A model generated the notes under the pieces. The model was not told the DNA's origin. It saw only the letters and a program-made list of their open reading frames with translations, and did no database searches. The translations under genes and the position numbers were made by a program. DNA of 64,000 bases from Massilia agri (lineage in GTDB: Bacteria; Pseudomonadota; Gammaproteobacteria; Burkholderiales; Burkholderiaceae_D), in assembly GCF_024753255.1 (NCBI RefSeq), contig NZ_JANUHA010000004.1, positions 1 to 64,000 on the forward strand. Direction: 5' to 3'. Positions within the stretch are counted from its first letter, which is position 1. Every line of letters begins with the position of its first letter. Positions 30,929 through 40,400 of the stretch are shown piece by piece.

Positions 30929-31698
30929 TGCCGTGCTCCCGCCAGTTCTCCATCGGCTGTGCCCATATAGGCCTCCATCACCTGTGGATTACCCGACACC
31001 TCGGCATAGCTGCCCTCGGCCAGCACCGCGCCCTGCTTCAGTACGGAGATGCGATCGCAGATGCCGGCCACCACCTTCATATTGTGTTCGACCATCAGGA
31101 TGGTGCGCCCCGCCGCCACCTTGCGGATGAGTTCGGTAACCCTGTGGACATCTTCGTGGCCCATGCCCTGGGTCGGCTCGTCCAGCAGCATCAGTTCCGG
31201 TTCCATCGCCAGGGTCGTGGCGATCTCGAGGGCGCGCTTGCGGCCATAGGGCAGGTCGGCCGTCAGGGTGTCCGCAAAGTTTTCCAGGCCGACCTCGCCC
31301 AGCAGGGCCAGCGCCTGGCCGTTCAGCCCGTCCAGCGAACGGCTGCTGCGCCAGAAGTGGAAACTGGTGCCGAGCCGGCGTTGCAGGCCGACGCGCACGT
31401 TTTCCAGCACCGTCATGTGCGGGAAGACGGCGGAAATCTGGAAGGAACGGATGATGCCCATGCGGGCGACCTGGGCGGGACGGGCGGCCGTGATGTCGCG
31501 GCCATTGAAGAGGATGCGCCCGCTGGTCGGGGCAAGGAATTTGGTCAGCAGGTTGAAGCAGGTGGTCTTGCCGGCGCCGTTGGGGCCGATCAGGGCGTGG
31601 ATGTGGCCGCGTTCGACCCGCAAGTCGACGCCGCTGACTGCCGTGAATCCCTTGAATTCCTTGGTGAGCTGCCTTGTCTCCAGGATGACATCCGCCAT
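30925..31698 (-). CDS. livG: ABC transporter ATP-binding protein LivG
   Basis: A 257-residue ABC ATPase with a normal Walker A (LIGPNGAGKTTCFNLL near residue 35), signature LPYGRKRALEIATTL (the LivG-type divergent LSGGQ), Walker B PELMLLDEPTQGMG and MVEHNMKVV. The LivG family ends with a short C-terminal extension, as here. ATG 31698 is preceded by GGAGAG; the frame upstream is not family-like. It is the first gene of the transporter operon livG-livF-SBP-livH-livM. Confidence 0.93.
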   Translation of the reverse strand: MADVILETRQLTKEFKGFTAVSGVDLRVERGHIHALIGPNGAGKTTCFNLLTKFLAPTSGRILFNGRDITAARPAQVARMGIIRSFQISAVFPHMTVLENVRVGLQRRLGTSFHFWRSSRSLDGLNGQALALLGEVGLENFADTLTADLPYGRKRALEIATTLAMEPELMLLDEPTQGMGHEDVHRVTELIRKVAAGRTILMVEHNMKVVAGICDRISVLKQGAVLAEGSYAEVSGNPQVMEAYMGTADGELAGARH

Positions 31699-31854
31699 TG
31701 ACTCTCCAGACAGGTGGTTGCGACAAGCGAACCGGGGCACTGCTTGCCAGATCATACATACAAGGCCAGGCCCTCACAATACGGCTGGCTTACCGTACGC
31801 GCCTCATGCGGCCGGCATGGGCGCACGACGCTTGTGCGCTTTTGCACGGCCAGC

Positions 31855-33480
31855 CTAGGCCTGCCCGGCCAGGATGTCTTGCGCCGCCTTTTCCGCGATC
31901 ATGATCGTCGGTGAATTCGTGTTGCCCGAGGTGATGAAGGGCATGATCGAGGCGTCCACCACGCGCAGCCTGCCGACGCCGTGCACGCGCAGGCGGCCGT
32001 CGACCACGGCCAAGGAATCGCCCGCTTTCCCCATGCGGCAGGTGCCGACCGGGTGGAAAATCGTGGTGCCGACCAGGCCCGCCGCATGGGCCAGCTCTTC
32101 CTCGCTCTGGAATTGCGGGCCCGGCATGACCTCTTCCGGGCGGTACTTCGCCAGCGCCGGCGCGGCCACGATGCGCCGCGTCAGGCGCAGGGCGCTGGCG
32201 GCGGTGCGGCGGTCCGCTTCGGTGCTCAGGTAGTTCGGCGTGATCTTCGGCGGCGCGTAGCTGTCGGCGGACCCGATCCGCACATGGCCGCGCGAGGTCG
32301 GCTGCAGGTTGCAGACGCTGGCGGTAAAGGCCGGAAAACGGTGCAGCGGGTCGCCGAACTTGTCCAGCGACAGCGGCTGCACGTGGTACTGCAGATCCGG
32401 CGCCTGCTGCTGCGGCGAGGAGCGGGCAAAAGCGCCCAGCTGCGACGGCGCCATCGACATGGGGCCGCTCTGGAACAGCGCGTATTCGAGCCCGATCAGG
32501 AATCTGCCGAATGGTCTGGTGGCCCGGGTATTCAGGGTGGGCACACCCTGCACCTTGAAGACCATGCGCAGCTGCAGATGGTCCTGCAAATTCTCTCCGA
32601 CACCGGGCAAATCGGCCACCGGATGGATGCCGTGGCGCTGCAATTCGCTTGCTGGTCCGATGCCGGACAGCTGCAGGATCTGCGGCGAGCCTACCGCCCC
32701 TGCCGCCAACAAGGTTTCGCGGTGCGCCGTGGCGGTGAAGGCGCGGCCGCCGCCGGTGAACCGGACGCCGGTGCAGGCCTTGCCCTGCGGCGTCTCCTCG
32801 AACAGCAGGCGCTCGACGTGGCAGCCGGTCATGATCGTCAGGTTTGGCCTTTGCGAGGCCGGCTTCAGGAAGGCCTTCGCCGTATTCAGGCGGATGCCGC
32901 GGCGCTGGTTGACCTCGAAATAGGCCGAACCCTCGCCCCGGCCGGCATTCAGGTCCTCGAGTTTCGGGATGCCGGTTTCAAGCGCCGCTTCACGGAAGGC
33001 GTCCAGGATCGCCCAGGACAGCCGCTGCTTTTCCACCCGCCATTCGCCGCCGGCGCCGTGCAGTTCGCTGGCGCCGAGATAATGGTCTTCGCTGCGCTTG
33101 AACAGCGGCAGCACCCGCTCCCAGCGCCAGGAATCGTCGCCCGCGACCTCGGCCCAACGCTCGTAGTCGAAGGGCTGGCCACGCATGTAGATCATGCCAT
33201 TGATCGAGGAGCTCCCGCCCAGCACCTTGCCACGCGGGTAGATCAGCGACCGTCCATGCAGGCCGGGATCGGCTTCGGTACGGAACAGCCAGTCCGTGCG
33301 CGGATTGCCGATGCAGCGCAGGTAGCCGACCGGGATGTGGATCCACATGTAATCGTCCTTGCCGCCGGCTTCCAGCAGCAGCACGTTCACGTCGCGATTG
33401 CGGGTCAGGCGGTTCGCCAGCACGCAGCCCGAGGTGCCGGCGCCGACGATGATGTAGTCGTACTCGCCAGCGGACTCCAA
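31855..33480 (-). CDS. GMC family oxidoreductase (choline dehydrogenase-like)
   Basis: A FAD-dependent alcohol oxidoreductase of about 541 residues. The dinucleotide loop YDYIIVGAGTSGCVLANRLT starts near residue 7, and the second block KVLGGSSSINGMIYMRGQ near 85, the GMC signature GAVGSPQILQLSGIGPA near 260 and the catalytic HPVGTCRMG near 475 are all present. No ATG precedes the FAD loop: the best start is TTG 33480, two bases after the stop of a 54-codon reading frame (33483-33647) that has a good ribosome site, so initiation may be by coupling. Longer TTG start 33651 is possible but adds unlike sequence. Confidence 0.86.
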   Translation of the reverse strand: MESAGEYDYIIVGAGTSGCVLANRLTRNRDVNVLLLEAGGKDDYMWIHIPVGYLRCIGNPRTDWLFRTEADPGLHGRSLIYPRGKVLGGSSSINGMIYMRGQPFDYERWAEVAGDDSWRWERVLPLFKRSEDHYLGASELHGAGGEWRVEKQRLSWAILDAFREAALETGIPKLEDLNAGRGEGSAYFEVNQRRGIRLNTAKAFLKPASQRPNLTIMTGCHVERLLFEETPQGKACTGVRFTGGGRAFTATAHRETLLAAGAVGSPQILQLSGIGPASELQRHGIHPVADLPGVGENLQDHLQLRMVFKVQGVPTLNTRATRPFGRFLIGLEYALFQSGPMSMAPSQLGAFARSSPQQQAPDLQYHVQPLSLDKFGDPLHRFPAFTASVCNLQPTSRGHVRIGSADSYAPPKITPNYLSTEADRRTAASALRLTRRIVAAPALAKYRPEEVMPGPQFQSEEELAHAAGLVGTTIFHPVGTCRMGKAGDSLAVVDGRLRVHGVGRLRVVDASIMPFITSGNTNSPTIMIAEKAAQDILAGQA

Positions 33481-33482
33481 GG

Positions 33483-33647
33483 CTAGCGTCCCGTGAGCAG
33501 GCCGCTCGCCAGGCGAGCCCTGCACGCTTCGCCGCCAAAGCGTTCGGAAGGCTGCGATCCGGCACCAGGTCCGCAGGCAAATGGACGCACACCGCCGTCC
33601 TTCGGCCTGCGTGTCATGGGCATGCGAAACAGCGCGTCGAGATCCAT
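33483..33647 (-). CDS. Possible short leader ORF before the GMC oxidoreductase
   Basis: Reads MDLDALFRMPMTRRPKDGG and on for 54 codons, rich in Arg and Gly. It has CGGAGGGG about six bases before its ATG, the best ribosome site in this area. Its TAG ends 2 bp before the oxidoreductase's TTG. No similarity recognised; it may be a coupling leader, a remnant of a lost N-terminus or chance. Confidence 0.3.
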   Translation of the reverse strand: MDLDALFRMPMTRRPKDGGVRPFACGPGAGSQPSERFGGEACRARLASGLLTGR

Positions 33648-33715
33648 CCAACCCCTCCGTTCGTCATTCGTTGAGGCAAGCTTACCAGATCGTAAACGCC
33701 TGTCTAGAGCCCATC

Positions 33716-33940
33716 TGTGGATAACGCTATGGATATCCACAGGTGCGGTTTGTGCAAAACGGCCCCGATTTGACAGGGTCGCGATTCTTGTCCCCTTTTT
33801 CGAAGGCGAACCCAGGCTGACAGTGCACCGCCTTATGCTTCGCTCAAGTGCTTGATTTTTAGAGCCTCCAAGAACTTGTCCACAGAAAGGATGGGCCGTT
33901 AACCACTACTACTATCCTTGTATACAAACTTTGTTTGTAA
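33716..33940 (+). repeat. Origin module, unit 1
   Basis: TGTGGATAA-8 bp-ATATCCACAG (33716-33742), TGTGCAAAACG at 33751, box TTGTCCACA at 33876-33884, ACTACTACTA at 33905-33914 (three clean trios) and the palindrome TTGTATACAA at 33918-33927. Confidence 0.65.
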
Positions 33941-34090
33941 ACCTCGCGGTGCTTCCTTAAAAAAAATTTTTGCTGACACGTCGTATCAAACCGACAAACC
34001 TTGGAAGCAAAGGAGGAGCTCGCCTGATCGCTCGTATCGATGCATTGCAGGCCAAGGTCAGCAGGAAAACGGCGCGAACTCGCATGCTCC

Positions 34091-34305
34091 TGTGGAAAAC
34101 AGATGGGATATCCACAGTATCGAATGTGCAGAACGCGGCCATTTACTAGCAGACCAAAAATCTGTCCAAGTTTCCTCCAACTCAAAAACAAGCTTTGTCC
34201 AGCAGGTTAACGCGACCGTAAACCGTTGACGTTGTGGAGAAAACCCGTCTTATCCACAAAGCAGTGCGCGTTTACTATCACTACCAGTTTGTATACAAAC
34301 TTGTT
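34091..34305 (+). repeat. Origin module, unit 2
   Basis: TGTGGAAAA-8 bp-ATATCCACAG (34091-34117), TGTGCAGAACG at 34125, TGTGGAGAA at 34233, perfect box TTATCCACA at 34250-34258, CTATCACTA at 34275-34283 and the 14-bp palindrome GTTTGTATACAAAC at 34287-34300. Confidence 0.7.
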
Positions 34306-34530
34306 TACTACAACAACAAAGACAGGAATGCGTTCGCGTATCCGTTTCCTGGCATGCAGCACTTCCGGCACCCTGTTCGCCAACGAACTGGAAGACATCG
34401 ACCTTCGTTGACGACAACTTCGGGCATGCAGCCAAGATGCCGACCAGGACCGTCGACACTTCCGCTACCACCTCCTGTCTTCCCTGTTGGCCTGCAAAAC
34501 CCGCGCTGACGCAGCGATTCCCGGCCGAAC

Positions 34531-34745
34531 TGTGGAAAAGCCGATGAATATCCACAGGACCGGATGTGCAGAACGAGGTCTTTTCGTGCCTGCCAAAATT
34601 TTGTCCAAGTTCCGTTCAGGCTCCACACAGGCTTTGTTCAACCGGTTAACGCGCATGCAAATCATTGATACTGTGGAGTAAACCCGACTTATCAACAGAA
34701 AGATGCGCGTTTACTATCTACTACCAGCTTTATATACACACTTTA
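34531..34745 (+). repeat. Origin module, unit 3
   Basis: TGTGGAAAA-8 bp-ATATCCACAG (34531-34557), TGTGCAGAACG at 34565, TGTGGAGTA at 34672, box TTATCAACA at 34689-34697, CTATCTACTA at 34714-34723 and AT-rich CTTTATATACACAC at 34728. It is the copy nearest the plus-strand gene at 34862. Confidence 0.68.
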
Positions 34746-34861
34746 GTTAACCAAGAACCTGGAACTTCGCGGCCAAAAGGCCTCCGGCAGCTTGCTTTCT
34801 CTAGCCTCTCACTCCTAAGACAAGCAAAATAGAAGCTCGACTGCTCGACAAAGGCCTACGG

Positions 34862-35320
34862 ATGACCTCGATCAAGCGCTGTACAAGTACTGAACAAGCC
34901 GGCTGGCTGGCGCTGCGCATGGCACTGTGGCCTGCAGAACGCGACGAACACCTCGCAGAAATGCGCGAGCTCTGTGCACAAGCCAATCGTTATGCACAGT
35001 TCCTGGCGTATTCGAGCTGCGGCGAGCCCCAGGGACTGGTGGAAGTCGCCCTGCGCAGCGATTATGTGAACGGCACCGATTCCTCGCCGGTCGGTTTCCT
35101 GGAAGGTCTCTATGTGGATCCGGCTTACCGCAGGCGAGGCCTTGCCGCCCAGCTGGTGGCCGTTGCTGAAAAATGGTGCAGAGAACAGGGATGCACGGAG
35201 ATGGCATCGGATGCGCTGCTCGAGAACACGGTCAGCCATGCCATGCACAAGGCACTCGGATTCGAGGAAACGGAGCGGGTGGTCTACTTCCGCAAGCCGC
35301 TCGACAAACAGGATAAGTGA
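34862..35320 (+). CDS. AAC(6')-type aminoglycoside N-acetyltransferase (GNAT family)
   Basis: A 152-residue GNAT acetyltransferase. The block YVNGTDSSPVGFLEGLYVDP followed by AYRRRGLAAQLVAVAEKW (acetyl-CoA pyrophosphate loop) and the run CTEMASDALLENTVSHAMHK then GFEETERVVYFRK corresponds segment by segment to AAC(6')-I enzymes that acetylate the 6'-amine of kanamycin/tobramycin/amikacin-type drugs. Length is also right. Chromosomal AAC(6')-like genes can be silent or act on other amines, so resistance is not assured. It is the first gene right of the putative origin and is followed 19 bp later by mtnN. Confidence 0.85.
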   Translation: MTSIKRCTSTEQAGWLALRMALWPAERDEHLAEMRELCAQANRYAQFLAYSSCGEPQGLVEVALRSDYVNGTDSSPVGFLEGLYVDPAYRRRGLAAQLVAVAEKWCREQGCTEMASDALLENTVSHAMHKALGFEETERVVYFRKPLDKQDK

Positions 35321-35339
35321 TTAAAAAAACAGGAAAAAC

Positions 35340-36134
35340 ATGCGTTTAGGGATCATCAGCGCCTTGGCGGAAGAACAACAGGGGCTCGTGGAAGCCATGA
35401 GAGGCCCCGCCAAGCTCATCCATGGCATGCGCGAGTACTGGGCAGGAACACTGTGGGAAATCGACGCTGTGTGCGTTTTATCGCGAATTGGCAAGGTTGC
35501 CGCCGCCATGACTGCCACAACGCTTGTGGAGAAGTTCGGAGTTACCCACATCCTCTTTACCGGCGTGGGCGGCGCCGGGGACAAAACCGTGCGGGTCGGG
35601 GACATCGTGGTCGCCGAAGCGCTGGTCCAGCACGATATGGACGCCAGCCCCCTGTTTCCGCGTTTCGAGGTGCCGCTGACCGGCCAGACGCACTTCCAGC
35701 CCGACCAGCAGCTGTCCCTGCGCCTTTCGCGCGCCGCCCATGACTTCCTGGAACGCGACTTCCTCGAGACGATCCAGGATGGCGAACGGCAGGCATTCCG
35801 GCTCGACCAGCCGCGCGTGCACCGCGGCCTGGTGGCGAGCGGCGACCAGTTCGTCAACGACGGCGCGCATGTGAACAGTCTCAACGACGCCCTTCCCGGC
35901 CTCGTGGCGGTCGAAATGGAAGGCGCCGCGGTGGCGCAGGTGTGCTACGAGCTGGGCGTGCCCTGCGCCGTGCTGCGCACGATCTCGGACAATGCGAACG
36001 AACACGCGGCCATCGATTTCATGCGTTTCGTGAAATCGGTGGCCGCGCAATACGCTTTCCACATCACCCGGCGCATGTGCCGGGATCTTGCGGACATGCC
36101 GCTTCAGCCCAGCAGGGACTCCGCCGGCACGTAG
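35340..36134 (+). CDS. mtnN: 5'-methylthioadenosine/S-adenosylhomocysteine nucleosidase
   Basis: A 264-residue phosphorylase-fold nucleosidase. It has [17 protein letters not shown] at the N-terminus, [22 protein letters not shown] near residue 75, ASGDQFVND, the ribose-binding [20 protein letters not shown] near 185 and the catalytic Asp in [10 protein letters not shown]. It hydrolyses MTA and SAH, feeding methionine salvage and relieving product inhibition of methyltransferases. AGGAAAA precedes the ATG. Its 3' end overlaps the convergent ald gene by 31 bp and the C-terminal tail is a little longer than usual. Confidence 0.93.
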   Translation: MRLGIISALAEEQQGLVEAMRGPAKLIHGMREYWAGTLWEIDAVCVLSRIGKVAAAMTATTLVEKFGVTHILFTGVGGAGDKTVRVGDIVVAEALVQHDMDASPLFPRFEVPLTGQTHFQPDQQLSLRLSRAAHDFLERDFLETIQDGERQAFRLDQPRVHRGLVASGDQFVNDGAHVNSLNDALPGLVAVEMEGAAVAQVCYELGVPCAVLRTISDNANEHAAIDFMRFVKSVAAQYAFHITRRMCRDLADMPLQPSRDSAGT

Positions 36135-37219
36135 TCGTAGCCGAGATCCCTGGCCACCGCCTGGTAGGTGACCTTGCCCTGGCAGACATTCAGGCCATTG
36201 CGCAGGTGGACATCCTCCAGCAGCGCGCGCCGCCAGCCCTTGGTGGCCAGCGCCACGGCATGGCCGATCGTTGCGTTGTTGAGTGCGAAGGTGGAGGTGC
36301 GCGCCACGGCGCCCGGCATGTTCGCCACGCAGTAGTGGATCACGCCGTCGACCACGAAAGTCGGGTCGGCGTGGGTGGTCGGGTGCGAGGTTTCGAAGCA
36401 GCCGCCCTGGTCGATCGCCACGTCCACCACCACCGCGCCCTTCTTCATGCGCGAAATCATGTCGCGGGTGACCAGCTTCGGCGCCGCGGCGCCCGGCACC
36501 AGCACGCCGCCGATCGCCAGGTCGGCATCGAGTACCGCCTCCTCGATCGCATGCGCGTTGGAATACAGCGTGGAGATGCGGTTGCCGTAGACGAGGTCGA
36601 GCTGGCGCAGGCGATCGACGTTCTTGTCGAGCACCGTCACCCTCGCGCCCGTGCCGACCGCCATCTGCAGCGCATTGGTCCCGACCACACCCGCGCCGAT
36701 GATGACCACGTGACCGGCCGCCACGCCCGGCACGCCGCCCAGCAGCAGGCCCATGCCGCCCCTGGATTTTTCGAGATGCGCGGCGCCGGCCTGGATCGCC
36801 ATGCGGCCGGCCACCTCGCTCATCGGCGCGAGCAGGGGCAGGCCGCCACCTGGGCCGGTGATGGTTTCGTAGGCGATGCAGACGGCCCCCGACTTCACCA
36901 GCGCCGCGGTCTGCTCGGGATCGGGCGCCAGGTGCAGGTAGGTGTAGAGGATCTGCCCTTCGCGCAGCATGGCGCATTCCTGGGGCTGCGGTTCCTTGAC
37001 CTTGACGATCATGTCGGCGCGCCCGAAGACGTCCCTGGCCGAGCCGGCGAGGGTGGCGCCGGCCGCCGTGTACTGATCGTCCGACAGCCCGATCTGCTCC
37101 CCGGCGCCCTGCTGCACGACGACCTCGATGCCGCGCGACGTCAGTTCGCGCACCGAGGGCGGGGTCAGCCCGACGCGGTACTCGTGATTCTTGATTTCCT
37201 TTGGTACGCCAACCAGCAT
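36104..37219 (-). CDS. ald: Alanine dehydrogenase
   Basis: A 371-residue NAD-dependent L-alanine dehydrogenase. [20 protein letters not shown] is the standard start, [27 protein letters not shown] holds the pyruvate-contacting residues, [19 protein letters not shown] near residue 170 is the Rossmann loop, and [15 protein letters not shown] with [20 protein letters not shown] is the C-terminal catalytic region. It interconverts alanine and pyruvate plus ammonium. It stands downstream of putA on the same strand but a terminator and repeat copy C lie between, so it is transcribed separately. Confidence 0.95.
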   Translation of the reverse strand: MLVGVPKEIKNHEYRVGLTPPSVRELTSRGIEVVVQQGAGEQIGLSDDQYTAAGATLAGSARDVFGRADMIVKVKEPQPQECAMLREGQILYTYLHLAPDPEQTAALVKSGAVCIAYETITGPGGGLPLLAPMSEVAGRMAIQAGAAHLEKSRGGMGLLLGGVPGVAAGHVVIIGAGVVGTNALQMAVGTGARVTVLDKNVDRLRQLDLVYGNRISTLYSNAHAIEEAVLDADLAIGGVLVPGAAAPKLVTRDMISRMKKGAVVVDVAIDQGGCFETSHPTTHADPTFVVDGVIHYCVANMPGAVARTSTFALNNATIGHAVALATKGWRRALLEDVHLRNGLNVCQGKVTYQAVARDLGYDYVPAESLLG

Positions 37220-37266
37220 GTCTACCTCCGTTTTATAAGAATGTGTCTCCTGCTGCTACGGTTTTT

Positions 37267-37378
37267 GTAGGGTGGTCGGCTTCGCCGACCGCGCGTTCAA
37301 ATACACGATGAAATGCGTTATATCGTCCATTTTCACGCTGGTTGAACGCGCGGTCGGCAGAGCCGACCACCCTACGAA
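37267..37378. repeat. REP-like inverted-repeat element, copy C
   Basis: The most perfect copy: left arm gtagggtggtcggcttcgcc then gaccgcgcgttcaa, right arm ttgaacgcgcggtcggcaga then gccgaccaccctac. The arms are about 35 bp and near-exact inverted repeats around a roughly 40-bp centre. It lies in the gap between putA and ald. Confidence 0.88.
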
Positions 37379-37403
37379 CTGCCACTACATCGCTCAAAAC
37401 AAA

Positions 37404-37425
37404 ACGGGGAGCTTTCGCTCCCCGT
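37404..37425 (-). terminator. Intrinsic terminator of putA
   Basis: ACGGGGAGC-TTTC-GCTCCCCGT, followed on the minus strand by TTTTGTTTTG. It lies 6 bp beyond the putA stop. Confidence 0.88.
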
Positions 37426-37431
37426 TCATCA

Positions 37432-40400
37432 TTACACGCCCAAGGTCATCAGGCTTGCGTTGCCGCCAGCCGCCGTCGTGTTGACGCAGACGGCCCGTTC
37501 GGCCACCAGGCGCCACAGCGCCACCCCTTCATGCGCCGTGGTGTCGACGATACCGACGATGGCGCCGGTGCGCGCGGCCAGCTTGGCGCGCAGGGAACCG
37601 CCCAGCCCTGCCTCCAGCAGCGCGATCTGGAACTCGCTCGCATCGATTTCGTCCTGGCCGACGAAGCGCACGCGCTCCTTCACCAGCGCCGGCAGCTCGG
37701 CCGGGATCAGGCCGGGTTCCGCCAGTACCAGGGCGCGGTTGCCGGTCGCCAGGGCGGCGGCCAGCTGGTTGAGCAGGCCGGCCGCCGTTTTCGGCGCGCA
37801 CAGCACGGTGCCGCGCTTGGTAAAGGCCAGGGTGTTGCGCTCGCCGGTCGGACCCGGCAGGGCGATTTCGACATTGGTCAGTGCGGTTCGCCCGTAGCTT
37901 TGCGCCAGGGTCGCCAGCTCGCCGTGGCCGTTCGCACGCATCCAGCCGAGCAGCGCGTCCAGGCCCGCGTCGAACGCGCGGCTGTGCTCCATCAGGGGCC
38001 CCGTATTGCGCTGCAGGCGCTTGAGGTAGAGCGGACCGCCGGCCTTCGGACCGGTGCCGGACTTGCCCTCGCCGCCGAAAGGCTGCACGCCGACCACTGC
38101 GCCGACGATGTTGCGGTTCACGTAGATGTTGCCCACGTGTGCGCGCTCGACGATGAAGTCGATGGTCTCGTCGATGCGCGAGTGCACGCCCAGGGTCAGG
38201 CCGTAGCCGGTGGCGTTGATGGTGCCGATCACCTTCGGCAGTTCGGCGCGGCGGTAGCGCACGATGTGCAGCACCGGGCCGAAGACCTCGTGCTTGAGTT
38301 CCGCCAGCGAGCCGATTTCCAGCACGGTTGGCGGGACGAAGGTGCCGTTCTTCGTGACAGTGTCCGGCAGCTCGAGCGCATAGTGGCCGCGCGCGGTGGC
38401 GCGCATGCGTTCGATGTGGGCCAGCAGGTTGCGCTGGGCTTCGGCATCGATGACGGGGCCGATGTCGGTGGCCAGGCGGTCGGGGGCGCCCACGCGCAGT
38501 TCCAGCATCGCGCCCTTGAGCATCTTGATGGTCTTGTCGGCGATGTCTTCCTGCAGGAAGAGCACGCGCAGCGCCGAGCAGCGCTGGCCGGCCGAATCGA
38601 AGGCCGAGGACAGCACGTCCTGCACCACCTGCTCCGGCAGCGCCGAGGAATCCACGATCAGGGCGTTCTGGCCGCCGGTCTCGGCCACCAGCGGGATGTC
38701 GATGCCTTCCTGTTCGGCGCGCGCCGCCAGGGTACGGTTGATCAGCTGGGCCACTTCGGTCGAGCCGGTGAAGATCACGCCCTTGATGCGCGAGTCCGAC
38801 GTGAGGGCGGCGCCCACCACTTCGCCGCGGCCCGGCAGCAGCTGCAGCGCGGCGCGTGGGGTACCGGCTTCATGGAAGAGTTCCACGGCGCGGTGCGCGA
38901 TCAGCGGGGTCTGCTCGGCCGGTTTGGCCAGCACCACGTTGCCGGCCACGAGGGCGGCGGCCACCTGGCCGGTGAAGATCGCGAGCGGGAAGTTCCATGG
39001 CGAGATGCAGGTGACCGGGCCGAGTGCGCCGTCCGCTTTGGAATCGCGGATCTGCACGGCGTAATAGCGCAGGAAGTCGACCGCTTCACGCAGTTCTGCG
39101 ATCGCATTCGGCAGCGACTTGCCGGCTTCGCGTACGGCCAGGGCCATCAGCTCGGTGCCGTTCTGTTCGAACAGGTCGGCGGTGCGCTCCAGGATGGTGG
39201 CGCGGGTTTCGACGCTGCTGGCTTCCCATTCGCCGGCAAAAGCGCTGGCTGCCGCCAGGGCGGTCTCCACATCGGTACGGGTCGCTTCGACGACCTGGCC
39301 GACGACGTCGCTCGACATGGCCGGGTTGATGACGTCCGCGCGCGCGCTCGCATCGACCGGGCCGGCGATCAGCGGCATGGCCAGGTGCTGGCGCTGTTGG
39401 GCGAGGCCGCCGGCGAGGGTAGCCAGGATGTTCTCGTTGACGAGGTCCAGGCCGGCGGAGTTCTTGCGCTCGTCGCCGAACATCTGCAGCGGCAGGGCGA
39501 TCGCCGGGTGCGGGCGACCAGCCGAGGCGCGCGCCTGCTCGAACGGATCGGCCAGCAGGCTGTCGATCGCCACGTTCTCGTCCACGATCTGGTTCACGAA
39601 GGAGGAGTTGGCGCCGTTTTCCAGCAGGCGGCGCACCAGGTAGGCCAGCAGGGTCTCGTGCGAGCCGACCGGCGCGTAGATGCGGCAGGCTTTATCGAGC
39701 TTGCGCGGGCCGACGACCTGGTCGTACAGGGTCTCGCCCATGCCGTGCAGGCACTGGAATTCGTAGTTGCTGACGCCGTCCGCCTTGGCCCAGGTGTAGA
39801 TCACCGACAGCGAATGCGCATTGTGGGTGGCGAACTGCGGATAGAGGATGTCGCTGGCCGCCAGCAGCTTGCGCGCGCAGGTGAGGTAGGAGACGTCGGT
39901 GTAGACCTTGCGGGTGTAGACCGGATAGCCCGGCATGCCCTCGACCTGGGCGCGCTTGATCTCGGCGTCCCAGTAGGCGCCCTTCACCAGGCGCACCATG
40001 AACTTGCGGCTGCTCCTCTTGGCCAGGTCGACCAGGTAGTCGATCACGAAGGGGCAGCGTTTCTGGTAGGCCTGCACCACCAGGCCGATGCCTTCGAATC
40101 CTTCCAGCTCCTTGTCGAACGCCAGCGATTCCAGCATGTCGAGCGAGATCTCGAGGCGGTCGGCTTCCTCGGCGTCGATGTTGATGCCGATGTTGTAGCT
40201 CTTGGCCAGCAGGACCAGGCTGCGCACGCGCGGCAGCAGCTCGCCCATCACGCGCTGGTACTGGGCGCGGCTGTAGCGCGGGTGCAGGGCCGACAGCTTG
40301 ATCGAGATGCCCGGGCCGTCCTTGATGCCGCGGCCGTTCGAGGCCTTGCCGATCGCGTGGATCGCGGTCTCGTAGGAGGCATAGTAGTTCTTCGCATCCT

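Larger units (their letters stand above)
33714..34755 (+). other. oriC: Putative replication origin (oriC) or DnaA-binding origin-like region
   Basis: Gene-free block of about 1 kb, clearly richer in A+T than its surroundings. It contains three direct copies of one module: an inverted pair of DnaA boxes with an 8-bp spacer, a conserved TGTGCAAAACG/TGTGCAGAACG 34-35 bp later, a further DnaA box about 160 bp after the module start, then a CTA-rich trinucleotide run and an AT palindrome. Two boxes are perfect TTATCCACA (33716 reversed, 34250) and several others have one mismatch. The order box / spacer / CTACTACTA / AT-rich DNA is that of the bacterial basal unwinding element with its DnaA-trios. 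Genes to the left run mostly minus, those next on the right plus. dnaA itself is not in the window. Confidence 0.65.

Noticed and set aside
33859..34695. Several 60-110-codon frames on both strands inside the putative origin
   Set aside because: They overlap the repeated DnaA-box modules, carry alternative starts and have low-complexity, Ser/Arg-rich translations.
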